The notes under the pieces were generated by a model, which ran no database searches, was not told where the DNA came from, and worked only from the letters and a program-made list of their open reading frames with translations. A program made the translations under genes and the position numbers. This document shows, piece by piece, positions 1 through 11,110 of a stretch of DNA of 64,000 nucleotides (positions within the stretch are counted from its first letter, which is position 1; every line of letters starts with the position of its first letter). The stretch is taken from the NCBI GenBank assembly GCA_031308135.1, contig JAHLJT010003656.1, positions 48,024,335-48,088,334 of the forward strand. Reading direction: 5' to 3'. This DNA is from Acheta domesticus (taxonomy: Eukaryota; Arthropoda; Insecta; Orthoptera; Gryllidae).

Positions 1-229
1 ACCTCCCCTGCCGTAGCTGTCACCTTCAGTTGTGCCAAAAATATACGCGAAAACAATCTAAAATTGTGCTTGTAAAATATATCTCGTGTTAATTAGAATA
101 AAATTGTGTCATTTAATTTTAAACAAAGTTGAATATTTTGTTGCAGTGTTCACAAAGGGGGGCAGATTTGATACACACAACTTCAGGAAAGTTCGCCAAT
201 TTCTAAACCAGAATTTGCAATGTACTATG
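1..229. other. AT-rich sequence, nothing recognised
   Basis: Low-complexity AT-rich DNA without a coding frame, RNA gene or repeat that I recognise. It ends where the SINE-1 fragment begins. Confidence 0.4.
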
Positions 230-580
230 ATTGATTGATTGGTTGATTTTTGTTTTTCCGGGCGCATCACCTTCTAAGGTCGTTAATCTCGTAAGTGTAG
301 TGCGTGTTTTTTCATCGGGAGGTGGCAGTGATCTTTTCCTGCTGGATGGCGAGATTCGGCCCCTACCTACCGTCGACTAGCGTGGTTTTCCCACAACCAG
401 GTATCCCTCTCCAGCGGGGCACCGCCCCAGCCGGGACAAGCTCTAAGATCCTAATCGGTGTCCCAGCAAATGTGGTAGTGTAGTACATGATAGTGTGTGT
501 ATGTGGGTGGTGTTAGTGTAAGGGTGTGTACGGGGAGAGGATTGGACAAGGAGGAAGAAGGAAAGATCGCGCGCGGGCGA
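230..580 (-). mobile_element. SINE-1 fragment (tail part, 5'-truncated)
   Basis: The block matches the 3' body of the complete SINE-1 copy at 57680-58218: the same ordered landmarks occur (TCCGGGCG, GTAGTGCGTGTTT, GGGAGGTGG, TACCGTCGACTAG, CAGCGGGGCACCGCCCCAG, GTGTAGTACATG). The tRNA-like head that would lie to the right is missing, so this is a 5'-truncated copy on the - strand. It has short insertions and substitutions relative to the other copies, which suggests an old insertion. It is noncoding. Confidence 0.7.
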
Positions 581-661
581 TGAATTAAATTGGTCTTAAT
601 AAATGAGTATACACTATACACCCATGAAGTTCAATCTTACTGTAACCAAAATTAGCCGTTC

Positions 662-984
662 GTGAACGCCCACGCCCATGCCCTATTTCAACAGGACAAC
701 GCGCGTCCGCATACCGTAGTCATCTCCCGAGCATACCTTGCAGCCGTGGATACTCTGCCATGGCCAGTAGCATTGCAAGACCTGGCCCCGATCGAGAAAG
801 TTTGGGGTGCTATGGAGCGTGCGATCAGGATCCCACCTCTACCCACCAATTTGCAAGAACTACGCGCTGAGGTGCAAGCTGCATAGGATGGATGGCGCAG
901 GACTTAATTCGTGACCTGCATAACTCCATGTCACAAGGTCTGAATTTGTGTGTTCGCCAACATGGCGGCCCCACGCACTATTAA
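662..984 (+). pseudogene. Tc1-like transposase, C-terminal remnant
   Basis: The translation carries the hallmarks of the C-terminal half of a Tc1-family DDE transposase, the enzyme that cuts and pastes the element in the nucleus. Near the start is FQQDNARPH, holding the second catalytic Asp. About 35 residues later comes DLAPIEKVWG, holding the third acidic residue. The frame runs to a stop at 884-886, but a one-base shift restores the family's usual ending (W-M-A-Q-D-L-I-R-D, then HGGPTHY and a TAA at 982-984). The copy therefore has a frameshift near 886. The N-terminal helix-turn-helix domains and first catalytic Asp are absent, and I see no terminal inverted repeats. It is a dead fragment of about 108 codons from a protein usually near 340 residues. 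Its GC-richness contrasts with the AT-rich surroundings. Family assignment is firm; the original element is unknown. Confidence 0.85.
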
Positions 985-1367
985 CATACACCGTCTGTGG
1001 CCATGTAGCGCAATAAATGTTGGTCCTACAAATGTGAAAGTGTAATAATTTTGCGTACGTGGTATCCTCTACTTGCCTTTTTGCATTGCTGGACCACTGC
1101 TGGACCTTTTCCAACAATGGTCGTAGTCCGTCTTGTCCTTCTGGGTGCAGCTTTTTTTTTATGACGATGAGTGTATTTTCTTTCAAGCAATCTGCAAACC
1201 ATAATTAAAATTAGCCGAATTAGGTTTTCTCTCAAAAATATGTCTATGCCTCGGGCAACAGTGCAGAGATGCGTATTCGAGGAGTACATTGTTGTACGAC
1301 AAGATAAGTTTGTGTTCTTTACTTCTGTGAATTCCATCTTATTGTTGGGACATGATTTTGCAGTATG
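985..1367. other. No gene seen
   Basis: Sequence downstream of the Tc1 remnant with no convincing frame or structure. The former right end of the Tc1 element would be expected here but no inverted repeat partner is visible. Confidence 0.35.
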
Positions 1368-1550
1368 AAACGCAGTTTTAATTGTATTTGTATTGATATT
1401 TACTTGAAAATATTTAGTTTTCGCACCTAAAGTTTTACAAAAGATATGAATAAGAGTGTTCATTCGGACAGAAATTACGGTACAAAATAGTATTGCGTAA
1501 CAGTTACTAAAGGTGGAAAGTATGTACTGTTTTAGCACCACTAGTTTTTT
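1368..1550 (-). repeat. Family A repeat end, copy 1
   Basis: This segment ends in GTAACAGTTACTAAAGG, then AAAGTATGTACTG and AGCACCACTAGT. The same ordered signature closes or (reverse-complemented) opens other family A copies at 14505, 19345, 20783, 62940 and 63248. The upstream ~130 bp (TTTAGTTTTCGCACC, GACAGAAATTACGG) recur in copy 2 at 1625-1846. I do not recognise the family. Confidence 0.6.
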
Positions 1551-1624
1551 TTTAACAACGTCGCGCTGGCAACAAGGGGCAGTAGTGGCAGGCACCACTC
1601 CCTCCGCCGCCGCCGGTATTAACG
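1551..1624. other. Short GC-rich spacer with CCG repeats
   Basis: A GC-rich spacer (TCCGCCGCCGCCGG) separates two family A ends. It resembles, on a small scale, the GC-rich block between family A ends at 62976-63247. Confidence 0.4.
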
Positions 1625-1846
1625 TTCAATTTTTAAGACTAAAACACGCATTTAATTTTAGAATGAGTTGACATATTAACTTTAAAATAATTAGTTTTGC
1701 GCCTGTTTTACGATTTGTAACGAGTTTTACAAATGATGATTGAGATGTATTAATATGGAGAGAAATTGCGATGTTATAATTTTACGTAACCGTTACTAAG
1801 TGCGAGGAATTATTAGCTGTTCTAGAACCACTAGTTTTCTTGAAGC
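1625..1846 (-). repeat. Family A repeat end, copy 2
   Basis: A diverged second copy of 1368-1550 in direct orientation, about 250 bp away. Shared landmarks are AATTAGTTTTGCGCCTG, GAGAGAAATTGCGATG, ACGTAACCGTTACTAAG and the terminal GAACCACTAGTTTTC. The tandem arrangement means either a duplication or two independent insertions. Confidence 0.6.
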
Positions 1847-1883
1847 GATTTGCGGGAATTAAGAAAGTGCATTTATGAACATG

Positions 1884-2601
1884 CAAATCTTATGGAAATG
1901 AGGTTTCGGTCAAATTGTCTGAAAATTTAGTATATTGCTCCTTAGATCATAGTGATCAAAAGTCGTTTTGGCCGTTCAGCAAAAAAAGTTGTTCCTTTTG
2001 ATCTAATGTACATTTTAAAACGGAGATCATGCCGATTTGACGAACGATAGACACATATGTACTCTCAAAGCGTATTCAAATGAAACAACCTCACTTGTTT
2101 AGACTTATGAATTGTGACACTTCATTTTCGGAGAAGTAACACAGGCCAGCTCCAGTCAATTTGAATGATAGAGATATAAACGTTGAAGTAGAGAACTAAA
2201 ATGCGAAAGAAGATCGATGAACGTGAGAGGCAAAAGACTCACGATAATCAAGCAGCCCGATAGTGAGAGGCAAAGGGACTTAAGGTAATGATTCACCCTA
2301 CTGTGTAAGGCAAGGGGGCTCATGGTAATGAAGCACAGTGACTCACAAAAAATGAAATAACATAATAATGAAATAATTCATAAGTCTAAACAAATGAGGG
2401 TGTTTCATTTGAATACGCTTTGAGAGCACATGTGCCTGTCATCCAACAAATCGACATGATTTCCGTTTTAAAATGTACATTAGATCAAAAAGAACTACAT
2501 TTTTGCTTAACGGCCCTAACGACTTTTGATCAGTAAGATCCAAGGAACAACTTACTAAATTTTCAAACAATTTGACCGAAACCTCATTTCCATAAGATTT
2601 G
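1884..2601. mobile_element. 718-bp foldback element with long TIRs
   Basis: Two long inverted repeats bound this element: 1884-2112 and 2375-2601. They read as reverse complements through outer CAAATCTTATGGAAATGAGG, middle TGATCTAATGTACATTTTAA and inner AGACTTATGAATT, with identity I estimate near 88 percent by eye. The 262-bp centre contains a 3 x 40-bp tandem repeat and no coding frame, so the element is non-autonomous. No clear target-site duplication was found. The right end lies 41 bp from the LINE C-terminus at 2643. The superfamily is unknown; a foldback or MITE type is the safest label. Confidence 0.85.
2223..2342. repeat. 3 x 40-bp tandem repeat in foldback core
   Basis: Units start at 2223 (GTGAGAGGCAAAAGACTCAC), 2263 (GTGAGAGGCAAAGGGACTTA) and 2303 (GTGTAAGGCAAGGGGGCTCA). 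Each continues with a form of GGTAATGAAGCA. The period is exactly 40 bp. Subterminal or central tandem repeats are typical of foldback-type elements. Confidence 0.85.
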
Positions 2602-2642
2602 TGCGGGGTTCTTTATCTTTTTCCTAGCAGTTTCATTGACTC

Positions 2643-3062
2643 TTAGGTGGGTCTTACGACGCCTAACTTCTTCATCTTTTCTCTATTGTTCCAAGTCCCA
2701 GGAGGTATCTGCCATCCAACCATTGTCTTCTCTACGTTAACTCTCCAATCAGGTAGCGGCCGGCCTCTTTTCCTTCTTTCTTGCGGTTGCCAATCCAAAA
2801 GCTTCTTTGGAAGTCTTTTGTTCTGCATTCTCTGCACGTGTCCAAACCATAACAGTTGTTTTCTTTCAATTTCGTGCAGTATATCATGCTTCAAACCCAT
2901 GATCTCTTTAATTCTTTCATTTCGTATTTTCTCTATTCTTGAGATGCCAAGTGATCTTCCAAGAAAGTCCATTTCCATTACCCTCAACTTTTTTCTCATT
3001 TGTTTTTCCCTGTTGGTCCGTCCAGGTATACTTATGCTCATCTCTGTGTTGGAAGAAGCCAT
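2643..3062 (-). pseudogene. Non-LTR retrotransposon ORF2, C-terminal remnant
   Basis: The 139-codon frame matches the extreme C-terminus of LINE endonuclease/reverse-transcriptase proteins. It has the thumb-to-tail pattern EMDFLGRSLGISRIEKIRNE, then ERKQLLWFGHVQRM and RLPKKLLDW, then RKRGRPLPDW. This region follows the polymerase domain and no reverse-transcriptase motif is present. The copy is 5'-truncated, as is usual for LINE insertions. Upstream (3063-3130) the frame breaks after a stop. The protein stops at 2643, 41 bp before the foldback element. It is not from the same subfamily as the LINE at 36.8 kb, whose tail reads EDDRIPKQVLQYIPKGRR. Confidence 0.85.
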
Positions 3063-3130
3063 TTCTGATAATCATGTTATGTTATTCCCACAGAAATACC
3101 AATCTTCTCCCATTTGAGCGGAATTCTTTA

Positions 3131-4738
3131 TAAAGTTTTAATTTATTTTTGAACCTCACCTAGACCACCAAGATCAAAGCCAGAGATTTCTTTTTCAATG
3201 AAATTTATCTATCTATTTTATGACTTTAAATGATGTCATGCACTTTAGAACAATGTGTAATTGTTGAGCAATGACTAGTGACACTATACGGAGGCAACGT
3301 TTCGGTATGCTGCGCATTGCCTCCAGTATTTTTCATTGTCCTAAAGGTAGGAAAATGTAACGTCGAGAGGGGGATATAAAAGAAATATTCGATTATACAC
3401 TACCGTTAAGCTAGACGGTGTTACGTAGTTGAGATTAGCAGTTTCATTAGACACAGAAAGCATGACCATTTTTACCAAAACAGACAAGCCAAGCATTTAA
3501 GTGTTTTAAAGTTTCTGCTGAGATGAATTTGCTCTCACGACCTCTATTAAGAGTTCCAAACAATTGATAGACACCTGAATCACAACACACAAAATGAATT
3601 AATGTGATGCCTCAGTTCAATTGATAATAGGTTAAAAAAATTAATAAAGTTATCAAAAATGAACTTAACCTAGATAAAGAAATTAATTCAATACAAAGTT
3701 TATTACTTAACAGGATGTTTAGAAAAGTATGTAAAGAGGTTTGACATGGAGGAAGAGCCGTTTTCTGAGAAAAATCCAGGCTCCTTTGTATTCTTATTGT
3801 TTAGTATGTCGCTGTCATAGCGGGGCAATGCGTCATGCAGTGAACTGGGCACGCTAAGTGTCTCCAGCCGTTAAGAAATGACCACATAATGCCACCAGAG
3901 TTTTTTTCTTTCGTAAAAACTACGACTAGTGTCATCTCGGGCACGCTAAATACAGTAAACGGGAATATTTCTGGTTGTGACGAAATTGAACAAAAAATTG
4001 TTTTGATTCTTCTGGACACATGATTCACATTTTTTCTGTAATTTTTTATGTGGATAGCTGTTGAAGGAATTCTGGTCCTTGGGCACTCTGAATGTAACAG
4101 ATCTTCAACCCAACAAAGAAAGAGTTGATGTTTTGCGGTCAGCAGTGAAAAAGTATGTTGACATAGCAAGTAACTCGCGTGAACACATGTTGAGCTCTTT
4201 CAAATGGGGGAATGTGGATTCATCAACGAAGAACGACTAAATAAAAGAAACAGCATAAATAAAGTTTACGAGAGGTTTTGCAATCATAGATGTTAAGTTT
4301 TGCATATTTACGTTTTCAGTATATCTTTAGCAATGAAAAACTTCAATATTACCCCATAAAACATTTTGAAAAATAAATAATTGAAGAAAACCTATATTCA
4401 AAATATTTCATGCATGGAAACTTAGTTTCCAACATTTTAGTGACTTTAAAACCCGTGCTATCACACACAAAATTAAAAGTGCTACAGGATGACTCAGAAT
4501 CATTTTAGTTTCTCGTTTCCTTATCTCTTTAGTGTGTGCTACCTATTCGATTTTCCCTCACCCTATTCTCAGCTGCCCTCTGTTGGTGCCTAAAATATAC
4601 TTTTTCACGTTTTCACAGTTTTTGATATCTACTATTTACTATCACGATATCTAAAGGGAGAATTGAAATAAGTTCCAAATTTATCGGCGAAAACTTTCAT
4701 ATTTACAGACGTTTTACTCTACTACAATATTCTTAAAG
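3131..4738. other. AT-rich sequence without recognisable genes
   Basis: I see no protein family, RNA gene or tandem repeat across this 1.6 kb. The GIY-YIG endonuclease that normally follows a Penelope-like reverse transcriptase would be expected near 4.0-4.7 kb on the - strand, but nothing convincing is there. Confidence 0.4.
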
Positions 4739-6020
4739 TCATATTTCAGTTCTACCAATGGCGGACAGAAACATTTTGTTCACATTATTGAATTGGCTAA
4801 ACAATTCAATGTCATCCAGATAGTTGATATAACCTTCTTGTTGAATTTCATTTGTAAAATGTATTTTTGGATGGTATGAATTGAACATAACAAGTATATT
4901 GTTGACTTGATTAGTTGGGATGACACAAAGTATGTGATCAACATACATACAATAAAAATAGGTTTAAAGTGCAGATTATTCAAGCAGTGATTTTCTAATT
5001 CTCTCATGATTAATTCAGCAAATATGGGACACGAAGTAGATCCCATGGATGATCTCTCAATTTGTTGGTAAATTCTATGGTTAAAAGTGAAGAAGTTGGA
5101 ATTGAGAATGAGATTGCGAGCTGTATCAATTTATTCTTGTGGGATAGAGCAAGGCGGTTCAATCAGATGACATTTATTATGTATACTTTGGCTCACTAAT
5201 TGGTTAGGGATACTGGTAAACAGGGATTAGTCATCAAGGGATATCATTAAATGTTTGGGTGGAATATGAATGTCTTGGATTTTGATAATGAGATCATAGG
5301 AATTATTTATAGGGAAATTATCAGAATCTAAACTATGAGTAAATATATTGAATAAAAATTTTGGTAAATTATAAAGGGGGATTACCTATTTCTGAAATAA
5401 TGATTCTAAAAGGTGTGCTTTCTTTGTGCATTTTGGGGAGAGTATATGCTGTGGAAAGGCTGGCTGAAGTTATGAAAAGTTTTTGTTGAAATTAGAAATG
5501 TATTGTTTAGTTTTCCACCTATTAACTAAGTCTTTCTGATCTTTGATTAGTTTGTGAATAGGACTGATTTAGGAAATTTAATGTTTGATTGTCACTCAAA
5601 TTCTCAGTCACTTTCTCAGTATAATTATGTTTATTTATTGCCACAGTAATATTACCCTTGTCAGCTTTGGTACAGAGAACATCAGGACGCAATTTGATAA
5701 ATCTGGAAGTGAAATTAATATTTTGTAGGGTGATATAATTATTGTTTGTAAGATATTTGGTTTGAGATTCTCTTTTGTTGGCATTTTGATTGATATTAAC
5801 ATAATCATTTATAATTATCTTTTGCTTAGAAGAAGGAAGTAAATAAATATTGGATTGAAATTGTTTAATGAGTTCAATTTGATCTTTTTCGTCGAAGTAA
5901 GGTTTGCTTAGACAAAATGATTGACCTAAAGATACCATATTGACTATTTCTGGTGGTATGTTAGTGCTACTTAAATTTATAAACCATTTATCTCGAAATT
6001 CAAGTTTTCTTTCACTTACT
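4739..6020 (-). pseudogene. Penelope-like element reverse transcriptase, decayed
   Basis: Read on the - strand from ~6020 down, the translations follow the Penelope-like element order. First KLEFRDKWFINLSS and NMVSLGQSFCL (N-terminal region), then CTKADKGNITVAINKHNY, then AYTLPKMHKESTPFRIII. Motif A is MISLDD-stop-SLFTSIP, with a TAA at 5227-5229 where a sense codon is expected. Then SMGSTSCPIFAELIMRELE, then the catalytic box at 4934-4948, which reads MYVDHI instead of YVDDI, and finally KIHFTNEI...INYLDDIEL. At least two frameshifts (around 5520-5560 and 4945-4960) and several stops separate the frames. The catalytic Asp-to-His change, the stop in motif A and the missing GIY-YIG endonuclease make this copy dead. 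Family recognition is strong because many ordered motifs agree. Confidence 0.9.
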
Positions 6021-7004
6021 TAATTGTAAATCTTATTATAGTATTTTTAAAATGTTGACAGTTTAGAACTAAAGATGACAAAATGTAATTTGTCCAGTTC
6101 ACATCTCTGTAGATCATAGAATTTGCAGTAGATTTCTCTGGAAAAAACACGTTCAATATCAAATTCAATACAGTTCAACTATTTTTTTTAGATAAATGAG
6201 TTTATGATGATACTCTTTGATTTCTAAAATCAAAATATTATCTTTTAGTTATTTTATTGTTGTTAAATTTAATATTGGCTTCAGTATTATACAAATGATA
6301 TTGCTTGAGATTCATATTGATTGACAGAATGTGCTTGGGCAATAAATCACATTTTCTATACATCGTCAATATATTGATATGAAGTTGGGTCCTGATGAAT
6401 GCCCTGAATCCATCTTGTAGGTGTAGCGATGTTCGTTCTCCAAATTGACTCTTGATATGTTGTAAGAAGCTTATCTTAACTTGAACTGAAGGATTGAAAA
6501 AAACTGGTCAGATAACGTACGGAAGTATCTGTGAATGAAAAGACGGAAACAAACTTTCAGAAAACGAGCAGACATTTTTTCCTGCAAGGATTAGTTTTTG
6601 AGGAATATCGCCTTTCGTAAATCTACAACAATTACAAAAAAGTCGTTAAAGATAAATTATGATAAATCTTTAACTAAAACAAGGAGTCTAATGGTTTTGG
6701 TAAAGTTAGAAAGTCAAGCCAATCTCTCAAGTTTTAAATTAAATAAGGAGTTGATACTCTAATCCCGTAAACTCTTTAGCATGAACACAAACTACACGGC
6801 AAAACGTGAGTAACTGAGATTACTGGATTTGCACTATGAAGAAAATGTTTACCCTTGGGGAGAATGTTTAGCCCAATTATGTGACGAAAAGTGAAAATTC
6901 TCATCTACTAACTACTTATTACTTTCTCGCCGATACTTCGTAAGAAAAGAAAGTATTGTAACATAGGAAAAGCACGATACAATTGTAAACTGGCAGAATC
7001 CGGC
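6021..7004. other. AT-rich sequence, nothing recognised
   Basis: This could include the 5' part of the Penelope-like element, but no diagnostic frame was found. The right part (from ~6915, TTACTTTCTCGCC) resembles the outer end of family A. Confidence 0.35.
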
Positions 7005-7009
7005 CCATG

Positions 7010-7145
7010 TTCTGCTCTCTCTCTCTCTCTCGCTCTCATTCTCTCTCTCTATCTCTCGCTCTCTCGCGCTCGTTCTCCCTCACTCTCCGTCGCTCCTTCT
7101 CCCTCTCGCTGTCTCTTTTGCTCGGTCTCCCTCGCCCACTCATCC
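7010..7145. repeat. CT-rich microsatellite
   Basis: About 130 bp of interrupted (CT)n with CG-containing variants (CTCTCTCTCTCTCTCGCTCT, CTCCGTCGCTCC). Any translation here is a low-complexity Ser/Leu run and not a gene. Confidence 0.9.
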
Positions 7146-7249
7146 TATCCTGCCCGGCGCTGCCGATATCAAAGGACCAAACGAGCAACGACGATGCCCA
7201 GGAGGATTGAAAATTGCATTAACTATAGTGCCATCATATGCTGAAGCGC

Positions 7250-8280
7250 TATCTAGTGGAGAGTTGAATAAAGTAAAGTTGAAAAAGTGAATAAAGTAAA
7301 AATTACGGAAGTTTGAGTTTTTCCACGTCTTTCTACAACTACAACATTGCAGATTTTTATTTATATGCATTTTTTCACAATTAGTTCTTTTATTAAGGTT
7401 ATGTACATATTTTTGAATCTTTTTTTGCAGCTTTTGAACGAATATGAGAGAAATATGTGCAACATAAAAAATTCTAAAACAAGAAAATCTCCAAAACAGG
7501 TCCAACTTCTTTCTTTAAACGTTTGGAAGGAACAATACTCAATGCTTAGTATAAGATAGCGTAAAGGCAATATTTCTGAATTTCTTTATTTTTTCAAAAA
7601 ATACACAATTGAATTTTTTGACATCTCTCTCATGACGTTAATATTTACAATATCAGTCATTTGTACAAGTGCTTCAAATTAAATCTGATAGAGTTTCTCG
7701 AAAACTCAAAAGTTTTCTGTGAACTCAAAATGAGCTCAGTATTCGCATTTTTAGAAATTATTTTCAAAAACTTTTTCTCAAAAACGGTTCCAAATGTTTT
7801 CTTCAAGCGTTTTGTACGGATAGTTCAAAATACATTGTATAAGATGAAATAATAATTTTGCTGTATTTTTTTGGCAATAGTCTCATTTTCGGGGAACTCT
7901 TTATTTTCGAAAATTGCAAAAAGTTAACGTTTCAAAGCTATAATATTGAAGATAAAGATTTTTATTTTTAAAAAATTACTTAAAAACATCAGATCTTTAA
8001 AAAGATCATGGAAAATGTTTTGATAAAATTAGTATATTTCACGTAATTTCTGCTTGAAGTTAATGCAAATTATAAAAAGCAATTTCTCATATTCTGCTCA
8101 AATTTTTTCTTCAATTTCATTTTATGGATGTAGCAAGGACTTCCTTAACTTAAAGGAAACAAACTTAAAAGAAAGACGGAGGTTTTATTTTTGAACTTTG
8201 TATTTAAATTTTATAAAATTGCAAATTTAGAAATAATGCGAGAAATTGTATGTTGGTTTAGCACCACTAGTTCCTCAAAG
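7250..8280 (-). repeat. Family A repeat copy
   Basis: Shares the family A vocabulary on the - strand: CTACAACTACAACATTGCAG, CTCAAAACGGTTCCAAATG-type phrases, TTTCGAAAATTGCAAA, and the closing TTAGCACCACTAGT at 8261-8274. The same phrases occur in order at 62.3-62.97 kb. No coding frame spans it. Confidence 0.6.
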
Positions 8281-10739
8281 GCGTAAGTGACATTTTAGCA
8301 TTTCGAGTGTACTAGTGAAATATAATGTGACTATATAATGAACCTAATACCAAAACCAAATATATAATGAACCTAAAACCAAATACAGTTTCGTGCTGTT
8401 GGTCTTGACCGGAAATGTTCTGTTGAGCAACTTCAGAGACTTATTTTGTGAAATTGCTTTAATGGAGTCCGACAACAATTAATGAGAGTAAGCTAGTTCT
8501 AAATTACTAAAGTCGCAAGGTCGAATGCTAATTGAAATGAAACCTGATCCATGTAATGTGTCGCAAACTACAGCAGCTGCAGCAAAATGCGAGAAAGATA
8601 ATCCATTTTTGTCTCCTCTTTACTGTCTCAATGTAAGCTCTCAGAAAACCTTTCCAAGATGAGAACAGTGATGTGCTAATGGTAATGTTCCCAAATTTTA
8701 GACTTTCACCTCGGAAGAAGTTCAAATTTTGATAACTCCATGTGAAATTTGTAAAATAACATAACATGTTTATTTATTTACGTCAAAAACAGTTACAAAA
8801 CTGTGTGTGACGAGCTATGGGGAGAAGTAAATTCTGTGCACGCTTTCATAATTCTGTGATTTCTAACCTAAGCCATATTACAGTCGAATTTTGAATACAG
8901 AAAAAAAGAGCGTTTTTTTCAAGTTTTGTTGACAAAATATTCGCTTCTATATAATAAAATATATTTTCAATGGTAAATTAGCTACAAATTTGTGCCCTGA
9001 ACCCTTTGCGGCGGGTTTTCTCTGAGTTTTCCTGCTTTCCTTTCCACCACTGATGAATCGTTATTCATCTCTCTGCCACTGGGAATGTGACTCCCATTCC
9101 GAAAAATGTTTTTCATCAAATTTCCTCTACTTGATTGGCCAAATACTAGCGTAGATTCTTGATTTGCTTCTTAATACCTAATAACTTTTCTCCCTTAACC
9201 CCCTCTCCATATACACACACAAATTAAGAAACCCTCTTACAATATTGCACTGATTTTGACGGTAAACGAATAAGTACCGTCCACCTAAACATGTAGATAT
9301 TGCTGTATGCAGATAATGTCTGCATTATCCTTCAATATCATGCTCATCACATATTAATAACGTCCCTCGATCATAAGTGAAAACATTTGAATTCAAATTC
9401 GGCAATCTTGGTATTTCAAAGATCTTTGGAGTATTTTGAACTCCAGATTCTTCTTTGCTTACAAATTACGCCTTCGCCAAATAGAGAATTATTTAAGTAC
9501 GATTCAAATTATTACGTTGCTACCACCGTACGACTTTTTTCTGACAACAATCTTCTGACAAACTTTTTTCTGACGACGACAACCAACAATTTTTTCTGCC
9601 TATTTTGGGTAAAATAAATTTCTAATGTCCTGGCTCTATCATGTGTGTGTTGTGCTTCATCAATCAGTACATCCATCTCAATATTTTTCTTACGTATTAC
9701 AAAATTCTAACAATTTCATAACATGAATAAAACTCTCCGAATCCTCAAAATGTTCCCAATGCGTTGTTCTTTTCCCCCCATTAGTAGAGTTATGAAATTA
9801 TTTTGTGGAGCTAAGAATGGTGTATGTATACAATATCTTAAGAGTGCAAAATAATTCATTGGTGTTAGGTATCCCTCTCATTTATATGTATCTCGCACAT
9901 TTATTACAGGGCTCTTCGCGTTTGAGTACACCAGGATAATTATGTTGCCCAAGTATTGAGAGAAATATTTATACAAATTTTAGTAAAGTTTGAAAATAAA
10001 TTATCTGTAATAATTAAGAATTGTGTGAGAATAAATGTTACGTCTCTTTCTGTTGTTTGACAATATTTTGTTCTGAAATTCTAAAATATTGAATGCTCTT
10101 GAAAAAAATTTCATTTGATATTCCTTCTACAAAATGCTGTGGAAATCATCAAATCAGTTATTTCATTGGTGGCCACCTCTGATATTACCACAAGAAAATC
10201 ATTAATATTTTTCAACTTCAAGTTGGTCAGAGCCGACCGGATAGCCGACTCCGATGGGAGTCGATACTGATCCCCTTGATCATCATTGACTCCCTTCAAA
10301 ATTTCATCGACCCCTAGAGGGTCAATACCGACCCCGTTGGGAACCTCTGGTCTCTTGAAATATGAAATGCTGAAGTTATAGTAATTTAATTAATTGGATA
10401 AGATTTTAATTGTATAGTTTTGTTATGCATACTTCTTTTATATCTGTATTGATAAAAACGTGATGTTATTCGGGTTACCTCGATAGTCACCTGAATTGTA
10501 GTTTTCTATAGAAACATTTTTAAGCTATAATTTATTCCTAACGGAAACTATTCACGGAATGGTAGATTTTCATTTGACCATGTTACATACATGCCAGATC
10601 ATAGAAAGCCAACGTCCAAATTATTTCGAATACTTTGTTGCCCTGTCGACATCTTAAACATATTGTAAGGATAATGAAATAAATGCTAATGAATGAGCTT
10701 GCAACTTTATTAAGCTTCAAACGACTCTGCTGCGGCCAA
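8281..10739. other. AT-rich intergenic sequence
   Basis: No gene or RNA recognised over 2.4 kb. There is a short direct duplication near 8335-8385 (ATATAATGAACCTAA). A locally GC-richer stretch at 10225-10340 alternates GGTCGGTATTGAC and AGTCGGCTA-like words on the - strand and may be a decayed minisatellite. Confidence 0.35.
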
Positions 10740-11110
10740 CGAAGGTCTGCAGGGTGAAGGCGAAGAGGAGAAAGGAGAAGATGCGGAATAAAGAAAAGAG
10801 GCAAAATGAAATGGCAAAGTACGTGGTGTGTGAAGAGGGAAAAACGTAAGGGGAGGAAAAAGGAGGAAGGAGCGAGATAGAAAGACTTAATGATCTTCGT
10901 TAAAAAGCAGTTTTAAATTAATGAAGAAAAGAAAGAGGTGGAGAGTAATGGGGGAGGGTGATAGAAATTGAGAAAGAGGAAAAGAGGGTAAAATAGAGGG
11001 GGGAGGGAACAAATGATAAGAGGAAGGAGAGAAAAAAAGGATAGAGGAGAAAGAAATAAGTACTGAACAGGAGCGGAAGAGTAGGGAGAACGATGGAGAG
11101 AAATTGTAAG
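10740..11110. repeat. Polypurine-rich tract
   Basis: About 370 bp in which the + strand is almost entirely A and G (for example GGGGAGGAAAAAGGAGGAAG). It is complementary in character to the pyrimidine tract at 25.87-26.39 kb. The frames through it are low complexity and unsupported as genes. Confidence 0.75.

Noticed and set aside
662..984. Functional Tc1 transposase
   Set aside because: N-terminal domains and first catalytic residue are absent and the frame shifts near 886.
7007..7210. 67-codon Ser/Leu-rich frame with hydrophobic start
   Set aside because: A translated CT microsatellite, not a signal peptide.
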